Shown in pieces: positions 53,754 to 64,000 of a DNA stretch of 64,000 bases (position 1 is the first letter of the stretch; each line of letters begins with the position of its first letter). The stretch comes from Pontibacter flavimaris (GTDB lineage: Bacteria > Bacteroidota > Bacteroidia > Cytophagales > Hymenobacteraceae): positions 62,001 to 126,000 of the forward strand of contig NZ_LVWA01000008.1 of the NCBI RefSeq assembly GCF_001907195.1, given 5' to 3'. The translations under genes and the position numbers were made by a program. The notes under the pieces were generated by a model that was not told the DNA's origin, did not search any database, and worked only from the letters and a program-made list of their open reading frames with translations.

Positions 53754-54425
53754 TAACCCACGCCAATCCCTCAGAGGTGGGGAATTTATACTTACTACTT
53801 CTCCTGTCATCTCGACCGTTAGGGAGAGATCTATCGGGAATTCTGAAGAGATCTCTCATTTCATTCGAGATGACAGCAAGAGCCGTAGCTATCGAATCTG
53901 ATTCCAGTCTTTCCGTTGAGCGCCTTGTGAGATCCGGTGCCGCGAAGGCGGCAGCCGTAGCGCAGCGGAGGCAGGAGGGAACACAGCGCGATGCGGGAAG
54001 ACAAGCCCTCTCGGGCTGGAGAGCACCAGAGTATGAGGTGCAAAGGTAGATTTATGGGAACTACAGGATCAGCGGTAGCTACTAAGTATAGCTTGGTTCA
54101 AATAGCAGGAAGGAGCGGCTAGGAAAGTATAAATCAGTAAGTATAAAGTTATGGTTCTGTGAACTAGTTGGGTTGGAAACCCAACGAATTGTAGGACACT
54201 GGCTGCAAGCTCGCGCTAGTAGAAGTATAAACTTGAAAGTATAAAGTATGGCTTACGCGGATCTGGAGATCCGCAGCAGAGAATTTCCGGACACGGATGT
54301 CCGGAACAGCGGAATAGCCAAAGTATAAAGTATATCGGCAGTACAAAGTATAGCTTTTCAAGCCAGTCAAGTCACAGACCCGAAGCCATGGTAGGATACA
54401 AGTCTGAAGACTTGCGCCAGCTTAA
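53754..54425 (+). repeat. Composite intergenic repeat island, copy 4
   Basis: Between convergent genes. The order is a C-like piece (53,754-53,788), A (53,805-53,875), E (53,884-54,125), then D hairpins: GTTGGGTTGGAAACCCAAC near 54,168-54,186; GGATCTGGAGATCC near 54,259; CGGACACGGATGTCCG near 54,291-54,306; CAAGTCTGAAGACTTG near 54,400-54,415. Same module order as copies 1-3. Confidence 0.85.
53805..53875. repeat. Module A, fourth copy
   Basis: TGTCATCTCGACC at the left and TCGAGATGACA at the right, with GAGAGATC and GAAGAGATCTCTC inside. Confidence 0.85.
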
Positions 54426-54493
54426 TGGAATGGGAGGAGCCTGGCTTAAATTTATACTCCACAGACATCGCACTTACCTTATCCACTACTGAC

Positions 54494-55363
54494 CTACAGC
54501 AACTTATACAACCTGTCTTTAAGCCCTGGAGAGGCCTCTACCAGCGGCAGCCTTACCTGCGCCGTGCATACGCCAAAGCGCTCCAGCACCGCCTTCACGC
54601 CCACCGGGTTGCTTTCCTCATACATCAGCGGGTTTACATCCGCGAAGCTCAGCAGCAGGGCAGAGGCTTCCTGGTAATTGCCGCCCAACGCGTGGCGCAC
54701 CATGTTGCTGAATTTGCCCGGGAAGGCATTGGCCAGCACCGAGATAACGCCCTGTGCCCCAAAGGTGGTCATCGGCACGGCCAGCAGGTCGTCGCCGCTG
54801 ATGAGCATGAAATCCTCGGGCTTGTGCTTGGCAATGTACATGCACTGCTCCAGGTTGCCAGAGGCTTCTTTTATGGCGATGATGTTGTCGTGCGAGGCAA
54901 GTTTCACGGTAGTCTCGCCGGACATGTTGCTGCCCGTGCGGCCCGGCACGTTGTAAAGTATAACCGGCACCGGCGAGGCGTTGGCCACCTGCACAAAGTG
55001 CTGGTAAATGCCCTGCTGCGACGGCTTGTTATAGTAGGGACTTACCGAAAGTATGGCCGTGATGCCCTCCAGGTTGGTTTCCGCGATGCTTATAAGCAGC
55101 TCCTGCGTGTTGTTGCCCCCCAGGCCGTAAACCAGCGGCACGCGCCCGCTCACGTGCTCCTTCACCTGCTGCAGCACCTTGGCCCTTTCCGCCGCCGTGG
55201 TGGTGGCAGATTCGGCCGTCGTGCCGTTGATCACGAGGTAATCCACGCCGCCATCCAACACAAAGTCCAGCAGCTTGCGCAGCGCATCGTAATCAACCGC
55301 ATACTCCTTCGTAAAAGGCGTCACCAACGCCACACCCGTTCCTCTTAATTTATCCTGAATCAT
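54494..55363 (-). CDS. dapA: 4-hydroxy-tetrahydrodipicolinate synthase
   Basis: 289 residues. The substrate loop TTAES is at 48-52, the catalytic Tyr137 in VILYNVPGRTG, and the Schiff-base Lys165 in IIAIKEASGN. It condenses pyruvate with aspartate semialdehyde in lysine and diaminopimelate synthesis for peptidoglycan. Stands alone, without other dap genes nearby. Confidence 0.95.
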   Translation of the reverse strand: MIQDKLRGTGVALVTPFTKEYAVDYDALRKLLDFVLDGGVDYLVINGTTAESATTTAAERAKVLQQVKEHVSGRVPLVYGLGGNNTQELLISIAETNLEGITAILSVSPYYNKPSQQGIYQHFVQVANASPVPVILYNVPGRTGSNMSGETTVKLASHDNIIAIKEASGNLEQCMYIAKHKPEDFMLISGDDLLAVPMTTFGAQGVISVLANAFPGKFSNMVRHALGGNYQEASALLLSFADVNPLMYEESNPVGVKAVLERFGVCTAQVRLPLVEASPGLKDRLYKLL

Positions 55364-55559
55364 CTTATTGCCTAATAAAATACGAAGTTCTGATAATGAT
55401 ACCGATTCTGCAAATCTTCGCGTCAGCTATCTGTTTTACGGGGAGGGTAAGTATGAAAGCTAAATGCGCACAAAGCACCTTAAGCTGCCTGGCAAAAGTT
55501 AGCGTTCGATGTGGGAAAGTATAAAACTCAAGATACGGTTCACTAATCCAGTGCAGGTG

Positions 55560-55700
55560 TAAAACCCACCCCTAACCCCTCCAAGGAAGGGAATCAAAGT
55601 ATAGATACCCACTCAAAGGAGCCTTACAAGCCCTCTAACTCTCTAACTCCAACTTTCTAACCTTCTAACTTTTTAACTTTCTAACTCCTCAACTCCCAAA
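55560..55700. repeat. C module plus CTAAC tract
   Basis: CCACCCCTAACCCCTCCAAG opens a C module at 55,562; it is followed by AACTTTCTAACCTTC-type low-complexity sequence up to the end of the response-regulator gene. Confidence 0.7.
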
Positions 55701-55702
55701 CT

Positions 55703-56434
55703 CTACTGTATATTATTCTCCTCCACCCATTTCAGGAAAGCATCCTTGTATACTTCGCCGATCGGGATTTCTTTGTTGCCGATGCGGATACGGCTTTTCT
55801 CGATGCTGTCGATCTTTTGCAGCGACACGATGAAGGAGCGGTGCACGCGCAGGAACTTGGAGTCCGGCAGCTTCTCCATCATCTTGTTCATTGAGAGCAG
55901 CGTGATGATCTTCTGGTCCTTTGTCTGGATGATGATGTAGTCCTTCAGTCCCTCGATCCAGAGAATGTCCCTGAAATCCACCCGGATGGTTTTGTAGTCG
56001 GCTTTCACGAACATGAAGTCCTGCTCCGCTGCGGTAGGTGGTGCGGCAGGGGCCTCGGCCGCTTTTCCGACTTTGCGCTGCAGCCTCTCCTGCGCCTTGG
56101 TCACGGCCTTCAAGAAGCGGTCGAAGGGGATGGGTTTGAGCAGGTAGTCCACGGCATCCTGGTTAAAGCCCTCCAATGCGTAGTCGGGGTAGGCGGTGGT
56201 GAAAATGATGAGCGGCTGGTGCTTGAGGATGTTGAGGAACTGTATGCCGGTTAGCTCGGGCATCTCAATGTCAAGGAACATCAGGTCGATCTGCTCCTCC
56301 TGCAGCACCTGCATGGCCTCAGTGGCGCTGGAGCAGGTTTTCACCAGTTTCAGGAAGGGCAGTTTGCTTACGTAGCTCTCGATGATGTCGAGGGCCAGGG
56401 GTTCGTCGTCAACGGCGAGGCAGCGGATGGTCAT
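55703..56434 (-). CDS. LytTR-type response regulator
   Basis: 243 residues. Receiver domain with acidic pocket (AVDDEP) and phospho-acceptor Asp55 (MFLDIEMPEL), Thr in FTTAYPDYAL and Lys in LLKPIPFDRF. A linker rich in Ala/Pro leads to a LytTR DNA-binding domain (DILWIEGLKDYIIIQT, FLRVHRSFIVSLQKI). Cognate of the kinase immediately upstream (4-bp spacing), so it is the output of that system. Confidence 0.93.
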   Translation of the reverse strand: MTIRCLAVDDEPLALDIIESYVSKLPFLKLVKTCSSATEAMQVLQEEQIDLMFLDIEMPELTGIQFLNILKHQPLIIFTTAYPDYALEGFNQDAVDYLLKPIPFDRFLKAVTKAQERLQRKVGKAAEAPAAPPTAAEQDFMFVKADYKTIRVDFRDILWIEGLKDYIIIQTKDQKIITLLSMNKMMEKLPDSKFLRVHRSFIVSLQKIDSIEKSRIRIGNKEIPIGEVYKDAFLKWVEENNIQ

Positions 56435-56438
56435 AGTT

Positions 56439-57509
56439 TTATCTGTTTGTAGGCTTAAAGTATAGTTTCAGGGTGGCGTAAAAAGTGCCTTCTTTTTCAG
56501 CGAAGGTTAGTTCGTGGCGCTTGTCGTAGAGCAGGTTCAGGCGGCGTTTCAGGTTCTCCAGCCCAATGCCCCCGAAGTCGCGCTTCTTGTGCTGGCTGGT
56601 GTTGTTGATGGTGCTGAAGAGCAGCGCGTCGTCGTGCACTACCAGGTTCAGGATGATGCCGATCTCGTTCTTGCTCACCAGGCCGTGCTTAAAGGCGTTC
56701 TCCACCAGCGTCATCAGCAGCATCGGCGCTATCTGCTTGCCCTCCAGGTTGCCATCTATGTTAAATTTTATACTTGTCTGCTCGCGCAGGCGCAGCTTCT
56801 GCAAAGCTATGAAATTCCGGATATGGTCCACCTCTTTCTCCAGGCTCACCAGGGCGTCGTTGCTCTCGTAAAGCATGTAGCGCATCAGCAGCGAGAGCTT
56901 CATGATGGCGTCGGGCGTTTCGGGATGCTGCTTGTAGGCCAGCGAGTAAATGTTGTTCAGGGTGTTGAACAGGAAATGCGGGTTCACCTGCGACTTCAGG
57001 AAAGCCAACTCTGCGGTAAGCTTCTGCGTCTCCAGCTCCTTGTTGCGGCGCTCGTTGCGGATGTAGTTGCCTGTTACCTTCAGGGCCGAGGAGATGAAGA
57101 TGAGCACCAGCCCGCCCATGATGTACTGCAGAATGCGCTCGCTGCTGTAAAGCTGCGTCATCTCGCGGTTATACTCCCGGAAGAAGTAAAAGTCCAGCGG
57201 GGCCCGCAGCACGGCAATGGCAATCAGGGTGGTCAGTACGGCGGCGATGTAGAGGAAGATGCGGTTGCGCGCCAGGTACCTGGAGATGAGCACATACCAG
57301 TTAAAGTAAAAGATGAAGATGTTGATGAGCAGGCCCACCAGCACATCCATCACCTTCCCGAAAGAGAGCGCGCTGTTGCCGTAGAGGAAGTAAAACACCC
57401 AGGTGCCGAACAGCACCCACGCCGCCACGTGCAGGGCGACGGTGTACCTTTTCTTCACCGCCATCTCTGGCAGCACGATCATTGGCTTTGGCAAGGATTT
57501 CAGGCTCAT
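56439..57509 (-). CDS. LytS/YehU-type sensor histidine kinase
   Basis: 356 residues with four N-terminal membrane helices and a cytoplasmic His_kinase domain: the phospho-acceptor is His178 in SQVNPHFLFNTLNNIYSLAY, and the ATP-site DGNLEGKQIAPMLLMTLVENAFKHGL (pieces TLVENAFKH and GGIGLENLKRRL) is intact. No extracellular sensor domain, so the signal is probably felt in the membrane. Divergently placed from an ABC exporter that may be its target. Confidence 0.93.
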   Translation of the reverse strand: MSLKSLPKPMIVLPEMAVKKRYTVALHVAAWVLFGTWVFYFLYGNSALSFGKVMDVLVGLLINIFIFYFNWYVLISRYLARNRIFLYIAAVLTTLIAIAVLRAPLDFYFFREYNREMTQLYSSERILQYIMGGLVLIFISSALKVTGNYIRNERRNKELETQKLTAELAFLKSQVNPHFLFNTLNNIYSLAYKQHPETPDAIMKLSLLMRYMLYESNDALVSLEKEVDHIRNFIALQKLRLREQTSIKFNIDGNLEGKQIAPMLLMTLVENAFKHGLVSKNEIGIILNLVVHDDALLFSTINNTSQHKKRDFGGIGLENLKRRLNLLYDKRHELTFAEKEGTFYATLKLYFKPTNR

Positions 57510-57788
57510 GTAACAGCTTAGCGGCCTGCCGCAAAGTATAGGTTTATACCTGCAGCAGGCTTTTTATAGTATAAAGATAAGCAAAGTATGGCATTTTAGC
57601 GCTGCTGCCTCCCTTCTATATACCAAGCTGCACATCATGGCTACCAAAACAGCAATTTAAGGGATTAACCCGCTCAGGAGCACCTGTTTATACTTTGTCT
57701 AGGGTTTTGCGGTGTTGGTATAATCTATTTTTATGCTGTTGGATTTATGCTCTTTTTTGTAGCCACATACGCTGCTTACCACAAAACT

Positions 57789-58748
57789 ATGAAACCATTT
57801 ATCATCGAAACCCACGGCCTGAGCTACAGCTTCGGGAAGCGGCAGGTGCTGCAAAACCTGGAACTGCGCGTGCCGCAGGGAGCCATCTTCGGATTCCTGG
57901 GGCCAAACGGCGCCGGCAAGTCCACCACCATCCGGATTCTGCTGGGCCTGCTGCCGGTGCCCAAGGGACAGGTGCGGGTGCATGGGCATGACCTCCACAA
58001 TAACCGCATCGAGATTCTGCGCCGCACCGGTTCGCTCATCGAAATGCCCACGCTGTACCGTCACCTCTCGGGCCACGACAACCTGGAAATGCACCGCCGT
58101 ATGGTGCAGGCGCCTAAAAGCCGCATCAATGAGGTGCTGCAGATCGTGGGGCTCACGCAGGACGCGTACCGCAAAACAAAGGAGTACTCGTTGGGCATGA
58201 GCCAGCGGCTCGGCATCGCGCTCGCCCTGCTCGCGGACCCTGAACTATTGATTCTGGATGAGCCTACCAATGGCTTAGATCCCAGCGGGATACGGGAGGT
58301 GCGGGAGCTGATCATCCGGCTGAACCGGGAGTTCGGTAAAACCATCTTCCTCTCCAGCCACCTGCTCTCCGAGATAGAGAAATGCGCCACCGAACTGGCC
58401 ATTATCGACAAGGGCGCCACCCTCTACCAGGGCAGCTTGCCGCAACTCTACCAGGGTGCTTTCCAAAGCAGCGTGCTGCAACTGGAGACGAGCAACGATG
58501 CTATTGCGCGTAAGCTCCTGACCGACCATCAATACGAGTTGCTGCCGCAGCAAGGCGACGTGCTGGCGGTACAGGTGCAGGACAGGCAGCAGGTGGCCCG
58601 GCTCAACCGCTTCCTGATCGTGAACGGCCTGGAGGTGTACCGTCTCAGTACCCATACCCATAACCTGGAGGAGCTGTTCCTGAACATCACCAAAGGAGAG
58701 GCCGAGCCCGCCGCCCTTCAAGAAACTATACTTGCCGGTAAAGTATGA
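57789..58748 (+). CDS. ABC transporter ATP-binding protein (BcrA/CcmA-like)
   Basis: 319 residues from MKPFIIETHGLSYSFGKRQV; an upstream in-frame ATG would start inside the promoter region. Walker A GPNGAGKST (38-46), signature YSLGMSQRLGIA and Walker B LLILDEPTNGLDPSG, then a C-terminal part as in bacitracin/lantibiotic exporters. It overlaps the permease gene by 4 bp (ATGA), so the two form one unit. Confidence 0.92.
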   Translation: MKPFIIETHGLSYSFGKRQVLQNLELRVPQGAIFGFLGPNGAGKSTTIRILLGLLPVPKGQVRVHGHDLHNNRIEILRRTGSLIEMPTLYRHLSGHDNLEMHRRMVQAPKSRINEVLQIVGLTQDAYRKTKEYSLGMSQRLGIALALLADPELLILDEPTNGLDPSGIREVRELIIRLNREFGKTIFLSSHLLSEIEKCATELAIIDKGATLYQGSLPQLYQGAFQSSVLQLETSNDAIARKLLTDHQYELLPQQGDVLAVQVQDRQQVARLNRFLIVNGLEVYRLSTHTHNLEELFLNITKGEAEPAALQETILAGKV

Positions 58749-59524
58749 GCGCCCTGACCTACTACCGCAGCAGCCTGAGCGCCGAGACGCTGAAGCTGAA
58801 GAACACCTTTGCCCTCTGGCTCTCCATACTGGCGCCGTGCGCGCTCCTAAGTATGAATGTGCTTGTGTTCTGGTCGAAAGGGCAGCATTTTGTGACGGAG
58901 GGGGTGAACCCCTGGCACAAATTTGCCATGCAGAACTTCAGTATTTACACCATCCTGCTGCTACCCCTTTTCATTGCGCTGCTCACCAGCCTGACCAACG
59001 GCATCGAGCATAAGTCCAATGGCTGGAAGCACCTCTACAGCCTGCCGCTGCCCAAGGCCACTATTTACACGGCCAAGGCAACCACGGTGCTGGGGCTGGT
59101 GCTGCTGAGCAACGTGGTGTTTGTGGTGGCATACCTGGCCGGTGGCTTGTTTCTGCTGCTGGTGCGCCCTGACCTGGGCTTTGAAAGTATGGAGGGCCTG
59201 GCGGTGGTGTTTGTTGCCGTGCTCAAGCTGTTTCTGGCTACTTTCGTGATCATTGCTCTGCAGTTTTGGCTGAGCATCAGGTGGAGCAGCTTTGCGCTAA
59301 GTATGGGCGTGGGCATTGTGGCCATCATCACCGTAATGGTGGCCATGCGCTGGGAGTATATCCATTACTACCCATTCGCTTATCCCTTCATGGCCATTAA
59401 AGGCTTTCCTAATGAGGCGGAGGTGTACAACCTGTTTAGCCAGGAGGTGCTGCTGAGCCTTGGCGGCGGCGCGCTCGTGTTTATACTTGGCTACCTCGAT
59501 ATTTCCCGCAGGCGGATTTCCTGA
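58745..59524 (+). CDS. ABC-2 type permease partner
   Basis: 259 residues with six membrane helices (e.g. LSILAPCALLSMNVLVFW, IYTILLLPLFIALLTSLTNG, LVLLSNVVFVVAYLAGGLFL). IEHKSNGWKHLYSLPLPKATIY is the amphipathic segment typical of BcrB/MutE-type permeases. With the ATPase it would export or exclude a peptide, antibiotic or lipid. A hairpin with a T run follows. Confidence 0.88.
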   Translation: MSALTYYRSSLSAETLKLKNTFALWLSILAPCALLSMNVLVFWSKGQHFVTEGVNPWHKFAMQNFSIYTILLLPLFIALLTSLTNGIEHKSNGWKHLYSLPLPKATIYTAKATTVLGLVLLSNVVFVVAYLAGGLFLLLVRPDLGFESMEGLAVVFVAVLKLFLATFVIIALQFWLSIRWSSFALSMGVGIVAIITVMVAMRWEYIHYYPFAYPFMAIKGFPNEAEVYNLFSQEVLLSLGGGALVFILGYLDISRRRIS

Positions 59525-59550
59525 GAATAGTGTTTGTTGTTTGTTTGTTT

Positions 59551-59587
59551 AAAAGGGGGCACCTGGGTTCCAGTGCCGCCTTTTTTT
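59551..59587 (+). terminator. Imperfect terminator after the ABC exporter genes
   Basis: AAAAGG, GGCAC and their complements GTGCC and CCTTTT form an interrupted stem around CTGGGTTCCA, followed by T7. Confidence 0.6.
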
Positions 59588-60058
59588 GTGGCTGCCACGG
59601 GTATAACGCCTGGAGGAAGCTATCAAATGTAGTCTTGCTCCATTTCTTCTTTGCCTTCCCTGGTTTGGGCGCAGCGGGAACAGGTGGCTGGGTATTGTAG
59701 CCTGTTTGTAAAGGCGGAAGCATAGAGTTGGGATTACATGCCGGTTACAAACTGGCACCAAGGAAAGCCACAAGTTGCGCTGTCGCTAAACTTGCGGCAT
59801 GGGGAGTAATCGGCTGCTGCAAATTCTCCTCCTCGGAGGCGTAGTTTATACTTGTAGGGACAGGCCGCGACCTGTCCGCACTATACCAGCGGCTATAAAA
59901 CATATACTTCAGCTGAAGCAACAGCAGGCTCCCCTCCTTAGCCAAGGAGGGGTAGGGGTGGTTGGACCCGCTACAACCAGGCTCCCTCCCCTGTTTTTAG
60001 GGGAGGGTTGGGGTGGGGTTTATACTTAGTAGAAGCACTTGGCTGCCTTCAGGCTCTT
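59588..60058. repeat. Spacer with B and C modules between the exporter and ligA
   Basis: No supported gene. B-type palindrome with one change at 59,858-59,877, a C variant ending GGGGTGGTTGGACCC at 59,929-59,972, and a second C form at 59,984-60,021, all as in the tails of islands 2, 3 and 5. Confidence 0.75.
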
Positions 60059-62146
<2,088 letters not shown>

Positions 62147-62164
62147 TTATCGTATAAGGAACTT

Positions 62165-62905
62165 CTGTGTTATGGCGTAAGCGTACGCTGATGCCTTTGC
62201 CATATCTATGACACAAGCCTTTCTCTGCTGGCGTAAGTTTGCAGCTCGTGCTTACTATAATGTTGGGTTTGCAACCCAGCTGACTTACAGAGCCATATTT
62301 ATACTTTGGCCATAGTTTTTACTTTCCTAGCCCACCGCCCTTTTGGATTTGCAATCCGCGTGAGGCTACCTTATACTCTGGCCATACTTATACTTCCATA
62401 GCCTCGGCTTCCTTCAATCGGACACAAGCTATACTTTCTTGCTTCCGCTGATCCTCCAGCCCCACAAGCCTACTGTTGCATTTCTGACTTTGGTGCTCTC
62501 AAGCCCGAGAGGGCTCGCCTTTGGGCATCGCGCTGGGAGCTTTTCCTTTGCTCCTGACGTCGCAATGCCTCACTATCGTTCGGCACCGGAAAAACTCGCA
62601 TAGGCGCCTCACAGAAAAACTGGGTTCAGTTCGATAGCCACAGCTTTTGTCATCTCGAATGAAATGAGAGATCTCTATAGAATTCCAGATAGATTTCTCG
62701 AGCTGCTCGAGATGACAATAAAGTAAATTATAGCAAGTACAGAATTCCCCTCCTTAGAGGGGAAAGGGGGTGGGTTCATACTTTGTAGGGACAGGTCGCG
62801 ACCTGTCCACGCAAGAACAGCACCTATGCAACTTATACTTTGGCATGAGTAACAGCAGGCTCCCCTCCTTGGATAAGGAGGGGCAGGGGTGGTTGGACAA
62901 CGGTA
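62165..62905 (-). repeat. Composite intergenic repeat island, copy 5
   Basis: The order on the plus strand is D hairpins (62,168-62,370, with TGGGTTTGCAACCCAGC and GGATTTGCAATCC), E (62,400-62,640), A (62,648-62,717), C (62,745-62,778), B (62,789-62,808) and a C variant ending GGGGTGGTTGGACAAC (62,855-62,900). Same order and orientation as copies 2 and 3. Lies between ligA and rnpB. Confidence 0.86.
62648..62717. repeat. Module A, fifth copy
   Basis: TGTCATCTCGAAT at the left and CTCGAGATGACA at the right, with GAGAGATCTC and AGATTTCTCG inside. Confidence 0.85.
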
Positions 62906-63120
62906 ACTATGAAAACTATACTTTTCAAAGCCTCGGCTTCACCTCCCGTCCCACAAGAAGCAGGATGACAAAAAAAGAGATTGAAACGACACTTTCCTTG
63001 AGTGAACAATTCAACTAAGTTGGGAAAAGTAGTGGAGGAAAATTCGGCGAGCATATTTGCGCCATGAGAGCAGCTGGAAAGTATAAATGCTTACCAGAGA
63101 AAGTAAAACAAAACATCAAC

Positions 63121-63566
63121 GATGAGCCTGTAAGCCGGGTTCTGTCGCTGGGCTTGCACCCAACGTCTTATCATTTATCTAGGCCTGCACTCGCGCACAG
63201 GCTCCATCGACCTACCCACCGACATCGGACGAGCAGCCCTTAGCCCCGCCGAAGCGAGACGCTGCCGGCCTATTTGGTCTTTCAACTCCTAAGGTTTACC
63301 CAGCCGGACTGGTCACCCAGCCGCTGGTGCGCTCTTACCGCACCTTTTCACCCTTACCGGACGAATCAATAATGATTAATTAATAATGAATAATTAGTCA
63401 TTCATCATTCGACATTATAATTAGCCCGGCGGTTATTTTCTGTGGCACTGGCTGTATCCCACTTGCGCAGGACCCTTCCCGTTAGGAAGTAGGATGCTCT
63501 GTGTTGCCCGGACTTTCCTCTCCCCCAAAGGGGCAGCGATAAGACGGCTCACCGTTGATACTTTGT
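63121..63566 (-). ncRNA. rnpB: RNase P RNA (class A)
   Basis: Minus-strand reading gives GAGGAAAGTCCGGGC near the 5' end and ACAGAACCCGGCTTACAGGC at the 3' end, the conserved CR-I and CR-V blocks of bacterial RNase P RNA, with GTGGGATACAGCCAG and GGGTAAACC between. It is the catalytic RNA that matures tRNA 5' ends. An AT-rich block at about 63,362-63,420 (reads as ATTAATTAATAATG) interrupts the GC-rich fold, probably an extended variable helix. Confidence 0.95.
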
Positions 63567-63572
63567 TCAATG

Positions 63573-63580
63573 CAAAGATA
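63573..63580 (-). promoter_or_regulatory. -7 element of the rnpB promoter
   Basis: TATCTTTG on the minus strand fits TAnnTTTG and lies 7-12 bp before the expected 5' end of RNase P RNA. This is the best promoter match seen in the window. Confidence 0.55.
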
Positions 63581-63604
63581 ACACAATTAGCGAACCGGAG
63601 GTTC

Positions 63605-63705
63605 GCATTAGTTAGAAGGTTAAAAAGTTAGAAGGTTGGAAAGTTATAGATTCAGATAAGCACGCTCCAATTTCTAACTTTTTAACCTTCTAACTTTCTA
63701 ACTCA
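63605..63705. repeat. Inverted GTTAGAAGG / CCTTCTAAC tract
   Basis: GTTAGAAGGTTAAAAAGTTAG on one side and CTAACTTTTTAACCTTC on the other, about 35 bp apart, could fold into a long AT-rich hairpin. Between the rnpB promoter and the 3' end of the Smr-domain gene. Confidence 0.7.
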
Positions 63706-64000
63706 CTTCAGTCTCACCAATGTAGCGCCGTAGCCGAACTTCTCTTTGCGGGCGTCTTCGAAGTACTTGATGCCGGGTACGCGGCTCAGGATTTTCTGCA
63801 GCTCCTTGCGCAGCACGCCGTTTCCGGAGCCGTGGATGAACACGATCTCGTGCATGTTGGTAGCCATGGCCCGGTCCAGCGCATCCTGGAAACGCTCCAG
63901 CTGAATCTTTAGGATAGCACTGTTGCTCATGCCACTGTGGTCGTCTACCAGCTTTTCGATGTGCAGGTCTACCTCATGCTCCGGTGCCGTGAGCTTAAAA
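63703..64000 (-). CDS. Smr-domain protein, C-terminal part (runs off the window)
   Basis: The visible 98 residues contain HEVDLHIEKLVDDHSGMSNS and later HEIVFIHGSGNGVLRKELQKIL, the DLH-IE and HGxG-x-G motifs of the Smr (MutS2 C-terminal) nuclease-type domain, ending FGYGATLVRLK. Reading continues in frame to the window edge without a start, so the internal Met at 63,930 is not the true start. In Bacteroidota this fits DUF2027-type Smr proteins. Function unknown; Smr domains act on nucleic acids in known cases. Confidence 0.88.
   Translation of the reverse strand, partial: FKLTAPEHEVDLHIEKLVDDHSGMSNSAILKIQLERFQDALDRAMATNMHEIVFIHGSGNGVLRKELQKILSRVPGIKYFEDARKEKFGYGATLVRLK

Noticed and set aside
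62770..63018. 82-residue frame in repeat island 5
   Set aside because: Starts inside modules C and B, with no counterpart frame in the other islands.
63931..64000. Start of the Smr-domain gene at the Met near 63,930
   Set aside because: The frame continues upstream with the conserved DLHIE motif to the window edge, so that Met is internal.

Overview
The window looks like chromosome from a Hymenobacteraceae-type Bacteroidota, most likely Pontibacter or a close relative. The evidence is indirect: UpxY-type antiterminator and Wza/BY-kinase polysaccharide genes, DUF4199, App1 and M16/M48 families typical of the phylum, LytS/LytTR signalling, many small lipoproteins, a TAnnTTTG-type -7 element in front of rnpB, and long repeat-rich intergenic regions. 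No 16S rRNA or other taxonomic marker is present, so the genus is an inference.

Layout. Positions 1-10,900 are one minus-strand exopolysaccharide locus: polysaccharide export lipoprotein, BY-kinase co-polymerase, UpxY-like antiterminator, UDP-glucuronate 4-epimerase, flippase, Wzy-like polymerase, a nucleotidyltransferase/kinase-like fusion, a P-loop protein and a GT2 glycosyltransferase cut by the window edge. Positions 11,200-38,900 are ordinary chromosome: 3-hydroxyacyl-CoA dehydrogenase, two tandem 50-residue membrane proteins, an ABC-F ATPase, two DUF4199 proteins, an L,D-transpeptidase, two M48 and one M16 peptidase, lipid kinase, phosphoesterase, MtgA, GreA-like factor, a GH13 enzyme, App1 phosphatase, topoisomerase IB, AlkA-type glycosylase and threonine aldolase. 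Positions 39,400-46,700 are accessory: a small DUF559 endonuclease bounded by near-identical inverted repeats, then a 1331-residue Type IIG restriction-modification enzyme with an AT-rich recognition segment. Positions 46,700-64,000 return to ordinary genes (mscL, DinB, COX15, creatininase family, cold-shock protein, dapA, LytS/LytTR beside an ABC exporter, ligA, RNase P RNA, Smr-domain protein).

Three unexplained layers overlie this. (1) At least five large composite intergenic repeats keep the same internal order of modules: a hairpin-plus-tail module C (with a GACAGGTCGCGACCTGTC palindrome B in three copies), a ~70-bp palindrome A, a ~250-bp module E, then a set of small hairpins D. (2) Two copies of one module-C variant flank the DUF559 gene in opposite orientation, making a ~500-bp unit that looks mobile. 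(3) A heptamer AAGTATA/TATACTT is scattered through genes and spacers in every reading frame, using ATA and AGT codons that are otherwise little used here. These are the best candidates for something undescribed; their functions are unknown.
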